From Pantoea agglomerans (GTDB lineage: Bacteria > Pseudomonadota > Gammaproteobacteria > Enterobacterales > Enterobacteriaceae): 64,000 bases of DNA. Positions 53,555-62,054 of this stretch are shown piece by piece (within the stretch, counting starts at the first letter, position 1; each line of letters begins with the position of its first letter). Position numbers and translations under genes: made by a program. The notes under the pieces were generated by a model that had not been told where the DNA came from, did no database searches, and worked only from the letters and a program-made list of their open reading frames with translations. The DNA lies in assembly GCF_021397715.1 (NCBI RefSeq), contig NZ_CP090208.1:186001-250000 (forward strand), in the 5' to 3' direction.

Positions 53555-54820
53555 TCAGCTTTTCATCACCGATCGGAGAATATTCAGCGCGGCATCAAAC
53601 TGGTCATCGGGAATAGTCAGGGGATAGAGGAAACGGATTACGTTGCCATACTGCCCACAGGTCAGCAGAAGAAGCCCGCGATCCAGTGCCTGTTTCTGGA
53701 TGCGCTGTGCCGTCGCTGCGGAGGGTTCGCCGGTCTCAGTATCACAAAACTCTGCCGCAATCATCGATCCCAGACCGCGAACCTGCGCCAGTTCCGGACA
53801 CGACTCTTTGCAATCCAGCAGGGCTATGCGTAAGCGTTCGCCCAGCGCATCCGCACGCTGGCACAGCTTTTCATCCTCAATAATGTCGAGCACAGCATGT
53901 GCCGCCGCCACGGCCATCGGGTTACCGGCGTAGGTTCCACCCAGCCCGCCAGGCGAGGGAGCGTCCATAATGTCGGCTTTACCGACTACGCCCGACAGCG
54001 GCATCCCACCGGCCAGGCTCTTGGCCATCGTCATCAGATCGGGCTGATGCGCATAATGATCCATGGCAAACAGTTTGCCGGTGCGGGCAAAGCCGCTCTG
54101 CACTTCATCGGCAATCATGACAATGCCATGCTCGTCGCAGAGATGGCGAATAGCCGCAATAAGCTCCGGCGGGGCAACATTAAATCCGCCTTCGCCCTGC
54201 ACCGGCTCGAAAATAATCGCGGCGACCTGGCTTGCATCAATGTCTGCTTTAAACAGACGCTCGATGGCGACCAGCGTATCTGCCGTTGAGATGTTATGCA
54301 GCTGAGAGGGATAAGGAACGTGATAGACCGATCCCGGGAAGGGACCAAACCCTTTTTTGTAGGGAGCCACTTTTCCGGTCAGCGCCATCGTCATGTAAGT
54401 ACGTCCATGAAACGCCCCGCCGAACGCGATAACGCCGGGACGGCCGGTATGCGCGCGGGCAATTTTAATCGCATTTTCCACCGCTTCAGCTCCGGTCGAA
54501 AAGAAGGCGGTTTTAAGCGGGCCATCAATAGGCGCGGCGGCATTGATCTTTTCGGCCAGCGAAACGTAGCTCTCATAAGGCACAATCTGATACGCCGTAT
54601 GGGTAAAAGCCTTTAGCTGCTGCTCCATCGCCTGAACCAGACGCGGATGACGATGGCCGGTATTCAGCACCGCTATACCCGCGGCAAAATCGATATAGTG
54701 ATTCCCTTCAACGTCCGTGAGCGTGCTGTTTTCTGCCGACATCGCAAAGAAATTGCACATAACGCCGACGCCGCGCGGGGTTGCACTCAGACGACGTTGC
54801 TGGAGATTGTCATTGCTCAT
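53555..54820 (-). CDS. puuE: 4-aminobutyrate aminotransferase (PuuE type)
   Basis: The 421-residue PLP enzyme follows E. coli PuuE closely (RRLSATPRGVGVMCNFFA; TAYQIVPYESYVSLAEKIN; FEPVQGEGGFNVAP), more than GabT. The cofactor Lys lies in TMAKSLAGGMPLSG, and ADEVQSGFARTGK supplies the Asp contacting the pyridine ring. It converts GABA and 2-oxoglutarate to succinate semialdehyde and glutamate, in the putrescine/GABA route. No other puu genes are adjacent. GAGG precedes the ATG. A divergent MocR regulator lies 103 bases away. Confidence 0.88.
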   Translation of the reverse strand: MSNDNLQQRRLSATPRGVGVMCNFFAMSAENSTLTDVEGNHYIDFAAGIAVLNTGHRHPRLVQAMEQQLKAFTHTAYQIVPYESYVSLAEKINAAAPIDGPLKTAFFSTGAEAVENAIKIARAHTGRPGVIAFGGAFHGRTYMTMALTGKVAPYKKGFGPFPGSVYHVPYPSQLHNISTADTLVAIERLFKADIDASQVAAIIFEPVQGEGGFNVAPPELIAAIRHLCDEHGIVMIADEVQSGFARTGKLFAMDHYAHQPDLMTMAKSLAGGMPLSGVVGKADIMDAPSPGGLGGTYAGNPMAVAAAHAVLDIIEDEKLCQRADALGERLRIALLDCKESCPELAQVRGLGSMIAAEFCDTETGEPSAATAQRIQKQALDRGLLLLTCGQYGNVIRFLYPLTIPDDQFDAALNILRSVMKS

Positions 54821-54923
54821 AGTGATGCCTCATCGATTTTCAATTTATTTGAAATACGAAGAGTAATCTGTCAGCGTTTGGTACCTTAAACGAGAGCCAG
54901 AATGTTTTATTTATAGGATCCAA

Positions 54924-56417
54924 ATGCGTTCAATTGCCGGAGATGTGATCAGACAGGCATTTTCTGAATGTGAAGAAGGAAAACTTCATAAGCGGCTTTA
55001 TATCGCCATAACAGAGTCGATCCTCTCGGGGAATCTCAATCCTTCTGCCCGCATGCCGCCGACGCGCGATTTAGCCGAGGAGCTTGAGCTGTCGCGCAAC
55101 ACGGTGCTCCGGGTTTATGAGCAATTACAGGCAGAAGGCTATATTTCAACCCACAGAGCCAATGGGACGTTTGTAACCCATAGCGTGCTGGATAACCTGG
55201 ATGCCCGGCCGCTGCCCGCCACAGATGAAGCCGCTGCTGAAGACCGTTCACTGCTGTCTGACCGCTGCCGGATGCTGCTGCAACATGCCAGTGCAAGTCC
55301 ACGGCAGTGGGGAGCCTTTCTGCCGGGTGTACCGGATGTGGTGAGTTTTCCGCATCGGGTAATGAAAAAGATCCACGACCGCCAGGCGCGCAAGCCTCTT
55401 CCGGAACATCTGACCTATGATTCGACGGGCGGCGCGCAGGTTCTCAAATCGGCCCTGACAGACTATCTGCGAACCGCTCGCGGCGTTCGTTGTACGCCCG
55501 ATCAGATTCTGATTACGGAAGGCATTCATCAGGCGCTTGATCTGGTAACGCGTTCGCTTTGCAATCCGGGTGATACCGCCTGGACTGAAGAGCCTGGATA
55601 CTGGGGAATAAAGAATATTCTTCGGATCAATGGTGTGGATATTTTCCCCATGCCGGTAGACGAACAGGGGCTGATACCGGCGGCAACGTCCGAAGCCGCA
55701 CCTAAGCTGATGTTCGTCACGCCTTCGCATCAGTACCCTTTGGGTTCAGTGATGAGCCTGAGCCGCAGACAAGGGCTTCTTTCCCTCGCCCGGGATAGCG
55801 GCAGCTGGATTATTGAAGATGACTATGACAGTGAGTTTCGTTTTTCCGGCCAGCCTATTCCCGCTTTACAGGGGCTGGAAGAAAACAGTCCGGTTATTTA
55901 TATCGGTACATTCAGTAAAACCCTCTACCCCGCTCTCCGGCTTGGCTATGTGGTTCTGCCCAAGGCCATATCGGCACCGCTTAAAAAGATGCACAGTGAG
56001 CTCTATCGGGGCGGCCATCTCCAGATTCAGGTGGCGTTAGCTGAATTTATCCGTGAAGGTTATTACGCGGCGCACATCCGAAAAATGCGTCAGCTCTATG
56101 GTCGCCGCAGGCAGTTTCTGGTAAATCTGATCACCCGCAGCCTGGGTCCCGACTATTTAGGCCAGTACAACAGTAACGCTGGCCTGCATCTTATCCTGCA
56201 GCTTCCCGTGGAGAGTGATGATGTCAGAATTGCCCTTGAAGCCAATAATGCCGGGTTACTGGTTCGTCCCTTATCGCGTTACTTTGTAGACAAGGTGACG
56301 ATCAGAGGATTGCTACTGGGTTTTGCTCACATGGATGAAAAGGAAATTGAATCGGCTTTCACCCGGCTGCATGTGATCATACAAGCCAGTGAGGGGCAGC
56401 ATTTAAATCAGGATTGA
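54924..56417 (+). CDS. MocR/GabR-type regulator (GntR helix-turn-helix with aminotransferase domain)
   Basis: The 497-residue protein has an N-terminal GntR winged helix (LYIAITESILSGNLNPSARM; LAEELELSRNTVLRVYEQLQ, residues 25-85) and a fold-type I aminotransferase domain. EDDYDSEFRFSG and the PLP Lys in YIGTFSKTLYPALRLGYV are intact, so it probably binds PLP and senses GABA or a related amino donor, as B. subtilis GabR does. The divergent gene puuE, a GABA transaminase, is the probable target. AGGA precedes the ATG. Confidence 0.88.
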   Translation: MRSIAGDVIRQAFSECEEGKLHKRLYIAITESILSGNLNPSARMPPTRDLAEELELSRNTVLRVYEQLQAEGYISTHRANGTFVTHSVLDNLDARPLPATDEAAAEDRSLLSDRCRMLLQHASASPRQWGAFLPGVPDVVSFPHRVMKKIHDRQARKPLPEHLTYDSTGGAQVLKSALTDYLRTARGVRCTPDQILITEGIHQALDLVTRSLCNPGDTAWTEEPGYWGIKNILRINGVDIFPMPVDEQGLIPAATSEAAPKLMFVTPSHQYPLGSVMSLSRRQGLLSLARDSGSWIIEDDYDSEFRFSGQPIPALQGLEENSPVIYIGTFSKTLYPALRLGYVVLPKAISAPLKKMHSELYRGGHLQIQVALAEFIREGYYAAHIRKMRQLYGRRRQFLVNLITRSLGPDYLGQYNSNAGLHLILQLPVESDDVRIALEANNAGLLVRPLSRYFVDKVTIRGLLLGFAHMDEKEIESAFTRLHVIIQASEGQHLNQD

Positions 56418-56650
56418 AATGTAATGGTTGGTCAGACAGAAAGGTATCTTTCTCAGCGCTGGTCTCTTTTAGAGTAAACTGACGCACATCTTTCGTGTAT
56501 TTGCTGTCATGCTTTATCCGCTACAGAATAAAAATGGGCAAAGAGAGAATAGATGTAGCTCATACAGCTATCCTCTTATCCTGAGTCAATAAACATGCCT
56601 GTTGACAGGATATCGGGAGAGCACTGCTTTTCGGATTTTCCTGGATAAGA

Positions 56651-56998
56651 CTATTGCTGATTACAAATAAAACCTCCGCTGATGGCTGGCGTACAGGTTG
56701 TTTGAACAACAGGCCTGGGTTGAATGGCTTGATTATAACTGGCACTGGCTGCGTTCAGGTTAGCCGCCTTTTGTTGCCATCCTGCCGCCGTTGATTGAGC
56801 AATAGCCGCACAGTCTGAGGGAGAAATAGTTGCAGTTCCTGCCAATTGTCTTGACTGCATCATGCGTGCAGCTTCAGACCCGCTTGTAAACGTGTCTCCG
56901 CTCATGGCCTGACAAAGTTCATAATCTGAGGCATCCGGATTATTTGAGCAACCGGCCAATGTAGTTAAAAATAACATAACAAAAATCAGTCTTTTCAT
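56651..56998 (-). CDS. Small lipoprotein of unknown function
   Basis: The 115-residue protein begins MKRLIFVMLFLTTLAGCSNN, a clear lipobox with Ser after Cys. Further Cys residues (ELCQAM, SDCAAI, TTCTPA, FICNQQ) suggest disulfides. A central segment (MMQSRQLAGTATISPSDCAA) has no family I recognise. It lies close to the large repeat protein gene on the same strand, but 356 bases apart. Confidence 0.7.
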   Translation of the reverse strand: MKRLIFVMLFLTTLAGCSNNPDASDYELCQAMSGDTFTSGSEAARMMQSRQLAGTATISPSDCAAIAQSTAAGWQQKAANLNAASASYNQAIQPRPVVQTTCTPAISGGFICNQQ

Positions 56999-57354
56999 TT
57001 TACACCCCCAACTTAGATTCAGTAGTTAAATTAGTCACCGGTTCATACGGATGAATATTTTTCATTAGTTCGTCGGTAATAATTGATGCGCACTTATACG
57101 CACCTAAAGGTATTCAGAGTTAAACTCACATCAGCTAGCCGCATTATTCGGGTATTTTAAAAAAGTTTAAACGGGTAATTCATCGACGTTGTGTACCGGG
57201 AGGCCTGAGCCTCCCATACTGCTGAGAGTGAAGCGCGACAAGCAGACAGCGACTCCACTATTACGTCGCGTTCCCCCTCGTTAACGATAATCAGATTTCA
57301 GACGACAGGTGCCTTTATAAACCTGTCGATCCGGCATCCTCTTTCATTCGGGCG
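56999..57354. other. Intergenic stretch with two hairpins
   Basis: No gene seen. GGGAGGC/GCCTCCC (57198-57215) and CGACAGGT/ACCTGTCG (about 57303-57328) form stems; the second lies just after the repeat-protein gene and may mark its 3' end, though no U-run follows. Confidence 0.4.
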
Positions 57355-59313
57355 TTAAAAATTACCCGCTGCACTGTGTCCACTGCGTTGACCGCCCTGT
57401 CCACGGCCACCCATCGCGGAACTATGCGCATTACTGTTGCCATTGTTGCGTGTTGATGCCGCCTCCTGATGCGAGCCGCGATGCTGACCACCGTTGTTGT
57501 GCGAACTTTCGACCACGAAGACTTTCGCAATGATCGGGGTTGGAATATTGGTCACGATGGCCGGAACCCTATTAACCGGGGTTAACTGGCCTACTACCGG
57601 TGTGTTTAAAGTGTTTTGAGCGACAATTGCAGCTTCAGCGTCGGCCTGAGCTTTTGAAGCGGCTAGTGATTTAGCAGCGGCGTCGGCTTCAAGCGCCTGA
57701 ATTTGCTGCTGTGAAATCTGAACATTATCATTTATAGCGGCATATTTAGCAGCTGTCAGATCGCGCATTGCCTGCTGCGCCTGGCCTTCTGAAACGGCGG
57801 CATATTTAGCAGCTGTCAGATCACGCATTGCCTGCTGCGCCTGACCTTCTGAAACGGCGGCATATTTAGCGGCTGTTTGATCACGCATTGCCTGCTGCGC
57901 CTGACCTTCAGAAACGGAGGCATATTTAGCGGCTGTTTGATCTCGCATTGCCTGCTGCGCCTGACCTTCAGAAACGGCGGCATATTTGGCAGACGTTAAT
58001 GCAGCCTGAGCCTGCTGAGCTTCGCGCTGTGCCTGTTCTGCTACCTGCGACATGTGCGCGGCCAGTTGCGATGCCTGAGCGGCTTCAGATTCATGCTGCG
58101 CCAGCGCGGCATTACGCGCGGCGTTTAAAGCTGTGTTCTGTGCTTCGACGCGATCACGATTTGCCTGTACAAGCGCCTCACCGCGCGCCTGCGCCTCCTG
58201 CTGCATCTGAGCATTAACTTCCGCCACGCCGCCCGCGACAATCTGCTGACGGGTGCGTTGCTGGTTGGCCTTGGTCAGCGCCTCACCGCGCGCCTGTGCC
58301 TCCTGCTGCATCTGAGCATTAACCTCTGCCACGCCGCCCGCGACAATCTGCTGACGGGTGCGCTGCTGGTTGGCCTTGGTCAGCGCCTCACCGCGCGCCT
58401 GTGCCTCCTGCTGCATCTGAGCATTAACTTCCGCCACGCCGCCCGCGACAATCTGCTGACGGGTGCGCTGCTGGTTGGCCTTGGTCAGCGCCTCACCGCG
58501 CGCCTGCGCCTCCTGCTGCATCTGAGCATTAACTTCCGCCACGCCGCCCGCGACAATCTGCTGATGGGTGCGCTGCTGGTTGGCCTTCGTCAGCGCCTCA
58601 CCGCGCGCCTGCGCCTCCAGCTGCTTCTGGCTCTCAAATTTTGAAGCAACTATTCCGTTGAATCGCTGGTTATGATTAATCTGCTCTTTAGTCTGGGCAC
58701 TTAAACGACCGCTTACTTCATTTCGCTGATCACGTTGTGCGGCGGCATTCTGCTGATTTTCGTTAATCGCCTTCGCCTGCGCGGTAGCCGCATCTATTTT
58801 CATTTGTGAACCGCTTATTGTCAGCCCGGTGCTCTGTCCATTACCTGCCCATGCGTCATAACCAGGGCGCTGACTATTCTGGCTCCAGCTCTGAGTCGTA
58901 CCAGTGACTTGTGTAATCGCGTCAGGATTGGAAATGTGTGGATTGGCTGATTCATCAATTCGTGTCGGGGTTGATGAAATCAGCGTGTCTGGCTGGATAA
59001 CTTCTGCCGGTTTGACGCTGGTTGGCTGAATAACGTTCTGATGTACCGTTTCACCCTGAAGCAGTTGATCCAGCAAATGACGTGGTGTTGGATCGCCAAT
59101 TGATATTTTGGCTTGCTCTATTGAATCACTATTCATCGTCTCCAGAATAGCGCGGGCAGCATCCAGAGAAGCGTGCTGATATACCACATTATTTAACGCT
59201 GCGCGTAGTGATTCGATAGCTTGATTATTAACGTTACTATAGTTGATAGCCATAGCGTTAAATGACGGGAAAAATGCTAACATGATGGCAACAGAAATTA
59301 TTTTTTTGTTCAT
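57355..59313 (-). CDS. Large exported coiled-coil protein with two families of tandem repeats
   Basis: The 652-residue protein has a Sec signal (MNKKIISVAIMLAFFPSFNAMA) and no membrane anchor or sorting motif that I can see. After a non-repetitive region (to about residue 230) come four to five copies of a 35-residue unit (EAQARGEALTKANQQR, then QQIVAGGVAEVNAQMQ), then a spacer, then five copies of a 20-residue unit (TAAKYAAVSEGQAQQAMRDQ type), and a Gly/Asn/His/Ser-rich tail. Heptad-like Ala/Gln pattern suggests long helices. I do not recognise a family; it could be a surface fibre or a periplasmic filament. DNA repeats are nearly identical, so copy number may vary between strains. Confidence 0.8.
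   Translation of the reverse strand: MNKKIISVAIMLAFFPSFNAMAINYSNVNNQAIESLRAALNNVVYQHASLDAARAILETMNSDSIEQAKISIGDPTPRHLLDQLLQGETVHQNVIQPTSVKPAEVIQPDTLISSTPTRIDESANPHISNPDAITQVTGTTQSWSQNSQRPGYDAWAGNGQSTGLTISGSQMKIDAATAQAKAINENQQNAAAQRDQRNEVSGRLSAQTKEQINHNQRFNGIVASKFESQKQLEAQARGEALTKANQQRTHQQIVAGGVAEVNAQMQQEAQARGEALTKANQQRTRQQIVAGGVAEVNAQMQQEAQARGEALTKANQQRTRQQIVAGGVAEVNAQMQQEAQARGEALTKANQQRTRQQIVAGGVAEVNAQMQQEAQARGEALVQANRDRVEAQNTALNAARNAALAQHESEAAQASQLAAHMSQVAEQAQREAQQAQAALTSAKYAAVSEGQAQQAMRDQTAAKYASVSEGQAQQAMRDQTAAKYAAVSEGQAQQAMRDLTAAKYAAVSEGQAQQAMRDLTAAKYAAINDNVQISQQQIQALEADAAAKSLAASKAQADAEAAIVAQNTLNTPVVGQLTPVNRVPAIVTNIPTPIIAKVFVVESSHNNGGQHRGSHQEAASTRNNGNSNAHSSAMGGRGQGGQRSGHSAAGNF
57735..57990 (-). 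repeat. Five 60-bp tandem repeats inside the coiled-coil gene
   Basis: The segment CATATTTAGC recurs at 57741, 57801, 57861 and 57921, with CATATTTGGC at 57981. The period is exactly 60 bp (20 codons), so changes in copy number keep the frame. Confidence 0.9.
58165..58620 (-). repeat. Four to five 105-bp tandem repeats inside the coiled-coil gene
   Basis: The string GCGCCTCACCGCGCGCCTG recurs every 105 bp (35 codons) five times across this interval, the intervening DNA differing at only a few positions. The first and last copies diverge at their outer edges. Confidence 0.9.
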
Positions 59314-60175
59314 TATCAGTGACCTGGATCAGGGTTACCGGCTGAAATAGTTTCAGCCTTATTTTTTAATGAATAATAACGGCTCAAAAAGCCCCATTGA
59401 GATATAAGCCTTGGCCATCATGCGCTTTTTCTCAACACATGAAATGGTAACGTTTACACCTGTGATCGTAAGCGGAGAACACCGCTTCTGTGGCGAAATC
59501 TAACCCTGATCAGGTAGGCTGAAATTGATTTATATCAATTTTGCAAAGTATAAATATGAATGCGATTACACGCACATTTCAATTCATTGTTTCGCAAGGA
59601 AAAATATTATGCAAAAAGTGCTATCTGAACCTGTAAATCAACATTTTCAAATAGAAATAAATCTCGTTCTAAAATATGAAATCACATGAGCCTTTTATAT
59701 CAATCTATTATTGAAAGTAATGACCTACAGAGCTCCGCCATTCAGGCGTTTTAACAGGAGAGGGTTTTTAGGCAGGCAGAGAACGGTGCGGTAGGAATTG
59801 CTGAAGGTTTTAAAGGGATATTCTCTACCCAGCGAACGGGCGATACCGGATCCATACAGCGAAGCCAGGATGCTATTCGCATGGAGATATGCGTTATGCA
59901 TCAATATTCTGACCTAAGAAAGGTCTTAGTCGCCCCTTTATACTCTTTTTAACTGACATGATTTTTTAACGTTCGCCTTCGGGTTAAAGTACCCTTCACA
60001 CGACTGGGCCGGTGTACCTTGAGAAAGGCGAAAATATGACCACGCCTGATTAGCGCAATAATGTCGGCATTAACAATAATTCAACCAGCGCTCAACAATG
60101 CACTCCGGGTTTGCCACGGTTTAAGGCAGTTATTCTGTGTAACCGCCCTTCTCCTTTTGCCTTAGATACCCCCAT
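59314..60175. other. Gene-poor 860-base stretch
   Basis: GGCTGAAA-TAG-TTTCAGCC (59340-59358) followed by TTATTTTTT looks like a plus-strand terminator, yet no plus-strand gene precedes it. On the minus strand roughly 59733-59905 is open without a start codon and may be a gene tail. Otherwise only the doubtful 26-codon frame listed separately. Confidence 0.4.
59609..59689 (+). CDS. Doubtful 26-aa ORF
   Basis: AAGGA lies 8 bases before an ATG opening MQKVLSEPVNQHFQIEINLV. The AT-rich setting and short length make chance likely. Confidence 0.2.
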   Translation: MQKVLSEPVNQHFQIEINLVLKYEIT

Positions 60176-60538
60176 TTATTTTTCGCGACTGGCAAAGATA
60201 TTTGCCATCTGCTCAGCATTTCTCGTGCCCCAGTTGCAAAGCGGGATAATGGCATCAGACAGGCTGCTGCCAAGAGCGGTCAGTGAATAATCCACACGCG
60301 GTGGCACCTCCTTATAGTCAGTTCGCAACAGCACCTGATCGGCTTCAAGATCTTTCAACTGCTGAATAAGAACTTTATCACTCACCTCCGGAATCAAACG
60401 CTTTAGCTCTCCATAGCGTTTAGAACCGTCTCGCAGAAAAAAAAGAATCAACGGCTTACACTTACCCGATATCACACGCAGCGTCGCATTAAGCCCACAA
60501 CCGGTACCGCAAATTTCACTTTCAGAGGGGATTGTCAT
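60176..60538 (-). CDS. HxlR family transcriptional regulator
   Basis: The 120-residue winged-helix protein has CGLNATLRVISGKCKPLIL, RYGELKRLIPEVSDKVLIQQL and the wing EVPPRVDYSLTALG. Cys residues 10 and 14 near the N-terminus could sense electrophiles as in other HxlR/QorR proteins. It is divergent from an SDR-reductase operon 108 bases away, its probable target. Confidence 0.88.
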   Translation of the reverse strand: MTIPSESEICGTGCGLNATLRVISGKCKPLILFFLRDGSKRYGELKRLIPEVSDKVLIQQLKDLEADQVLLRTDYKEVPPRVDYSLTALGSSLSDAIIPLCNWGTRNAEQMANIFASREK

Positions 60539-60547
60539 TTGATACTT

Positions 60548-60639
60548 ACCAAAAGGTGCATACTTGACGTTAAGTTAGCAGACGAACAGACTGGCCTGCA
60601 AGCGAGTAGATCCCTGCTTTCGTTAACTCACCAAAAGGT
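60548..60639. promoter_or_regulatory. Two ACCAAAAGGT sites in the hxlR/SDR divergent promoter
   Basis: ACCAAAAGGT occurs at 60548-60557, 10 bases upstream of the hxlR-type start, and at 60630-60639, overlapping the ribosome binding site region of the SDR gene. The motif has inverted ends (ACC/GGT), and placement at both gene starts suits repression by the HxlR protein. Confidence 0.5.
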
Positions 60640-60646
60640 AGACGAC

Positions 60647-61381
60647 ATGACCAGACTGAATGGAAAGACGGCGGTAATAACCGGTGGCGCAACCGGGATA
60701 GGCCTTGCGGCAGCAAAGCGGTTCATTGAGGAAGGCGCTTTCGTCTTCATTTTCGGTCGCAGACAGCAAGCACTTGATGCAGCAGTTGCCACCCTCGGCC
60801 CTGATGCCCGTGCAGTAAAGGGCTCTGTTTCTGATCCGGCTGACCTCGATCGACTCTACGCCGCAGTTAAAGCTGAACGGGGCACGCTCGATATCCTGTT
60901 CGCCAATGCCGGAGCGGGAAGCCCGCTTCCGCTTGGTCAGATCACGGCACAGCACATCGACGAGACTTTCGACACCAACGTTAAGGGCACAATCTTTACG
61001 GTCCAGCAGGCATTGCCGTTAATGACTGTGGGTGGCTCGATTATCCTGACGGGTTCCAGTGCCGGCACAACAGGTGCACCAGGCTTTACGGCCTACAGTG
61101 CAAGCAAGGCGGCAGTGCGCAACCTTGCCAGGAGCTGGGCCGCAGATCTGAAAGGTACCGGCATCCGGGTGAACGTGCTGTCACCCGGCGCGACTGCGAC
61201 TGAACTGGCGAAGGAAGCGCTGGGTGTAGAAGGTCAGAAAGCCTACGGTGCGATAACGCCGCTCCAGCGTATGGCGGAACCCGAGGAGATCGGGGCGGTG
61301 GCCGCATTTCTTGCTTCAGGCGACAGTAGTTTTATGACCGCCAGCGAGGTCGCCGTTGACGGTGGGCTGGCTCAACTCTGA
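60647..61381 (+). CDS. SDR family oxidoreductase
   Basis: The start MTRLNGKTAVITGGATGIGLA (AAAGGT upstream) gives 244 residues of classical short-chain dehydrogenase: cofactor loop GGATGIG, Arg in FGRRQQAL suggesting NADPH, NAG in LFANAGAG, catalytic Ser in LTGSSAG and YSASK, and a C-terminal DGGLAQL. The substrate is unknown; aldehydes or ketones are usual. Its frame continues upstream of the ATG but without signals. It is followed by a second NADP-binding protein gene. Confidence 0.9.
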   Translation: MTRLNGKTAVITGGATGIGLAAAKRFIEEGAFVFIFGRRQQALDAAVATLGPDARAVKGSVSDPADLDRLYAAVKAERGTLDILFANAGAGSPLPLGQITAQHIDETFDTNVKGTIFTVQQALPLMTVGGSIILTGSSAGTTGAPGFTAYSASKAAVRNLARSWAADLKGTGIRVNVLSPGATATELAKEALGVEGQKAYGAITPLQRMAEPEEIGAVAAFLASGDSSFMTASEVAVDGGLAQL

Positions 61382-61451
61382 CCATTTCAGCCGGCCGACT
61401 AGCGCTATCGGTTTCTGATTTCCATCCCTCTTCTGAACTCTGAGGCACAAT

Positions 61452-62054
61452 ATGAATTATGCAATTATTGGTTTTGGCAGTGTGGGAAAGGCACTTGCCG
61501 CAGCATTTGCCCGAAAAGGCATCGACGTTTCCGTTGCAACCACCCGTGATCCGGAGAGCTTTGCCACTGAGACGGCCATGACTGGACCTGGCATCAGGCC
61601 CAAAAAGTTAGCTGATGCCGTCAATGCCGACATCATTTTTTTGGCTGTTCGCTATCAGTCACACCCGGACATTGCCAAAATCCTGCCGACCTGGCAGGGA
61701 AAAACGATTGTCGATGTGACGAATGCTTACGGTGTGCCCCTTGAGGAACTGGATGGTGAACCTTCCGGACGTGTTGTTGCACGCGCCTTTGCTGGCGGTA
61801 AAGTGGTTAAGGGCTTCAATCATTTGATCGCTTCTGTGCTTGCTGAAGATCCTGCCGTTAATGGCGGCAAAAGGGTGGTGTTTCTCGCCAGCGATAATAA
61901 CAGTGCGCTTGACGAAGTCGGCACGCTGGCCGAAACGTTAGGTTTCGCACCGATCATGCTGGGAAGCCTTTCGGAGGGCGGAATGCTGGTGCAGGCTCAC
62001 GGGAAGAAATGGGGTGAACTGATATTTCAGGATTTAGTGAAGTTCAGCAGATAA
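61452..62054 (+). CDS. NADPH-dependent F420 reductase-like NAD(P)-binding protein
   Basis: The 200-residue protein is a single Rossmann domain with MNYAIIGFGSVGKALAAAF, TTRDPESF as likely NADP phosphate contact, and the ARAFAGGKVVKGFNHL and LGFAPIMLGSLSEGG motifs of the F420-reductase/YqeI-like group. Enterobacteria lack F420, so it probably reduces another cofactor or quinone. GAGG precedes the ATG. It is 70 bases after the SDR gene, likely one operon under the HxlR regulator. Confidence 0.8.
   Translation: MNYAIIGFGSVGKALAAAFARKGIDVSVATTRDPESFATETAMTGPGIRPKKLADAVNADIIFLAVRYQSHPDIAKILPTWQGKTIVDVTNAYGVPLEELDGEPSGRVVARAFAGGKVVKGFNHLIASVLAEDPAVNGGKRVVFLASDNNSALDEVGTLAETLGFAPIMLGSLSEGGMLVQAHGKKWGELIFQDLVKFSR

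Noticed and set aside
53555..54820. GabT as the identity of the GABA transaminase
   Set aside because: The N-terminal block and several internal blocks follow PuuE much more closely than GabT.
58165..58620. Regular repeats suggestive of a CRISPR array
   Set aside because: Units are 105 bp, head-to-tail, nearly identical throughout and in coding frame; there are no unique spacers and no cas genes.
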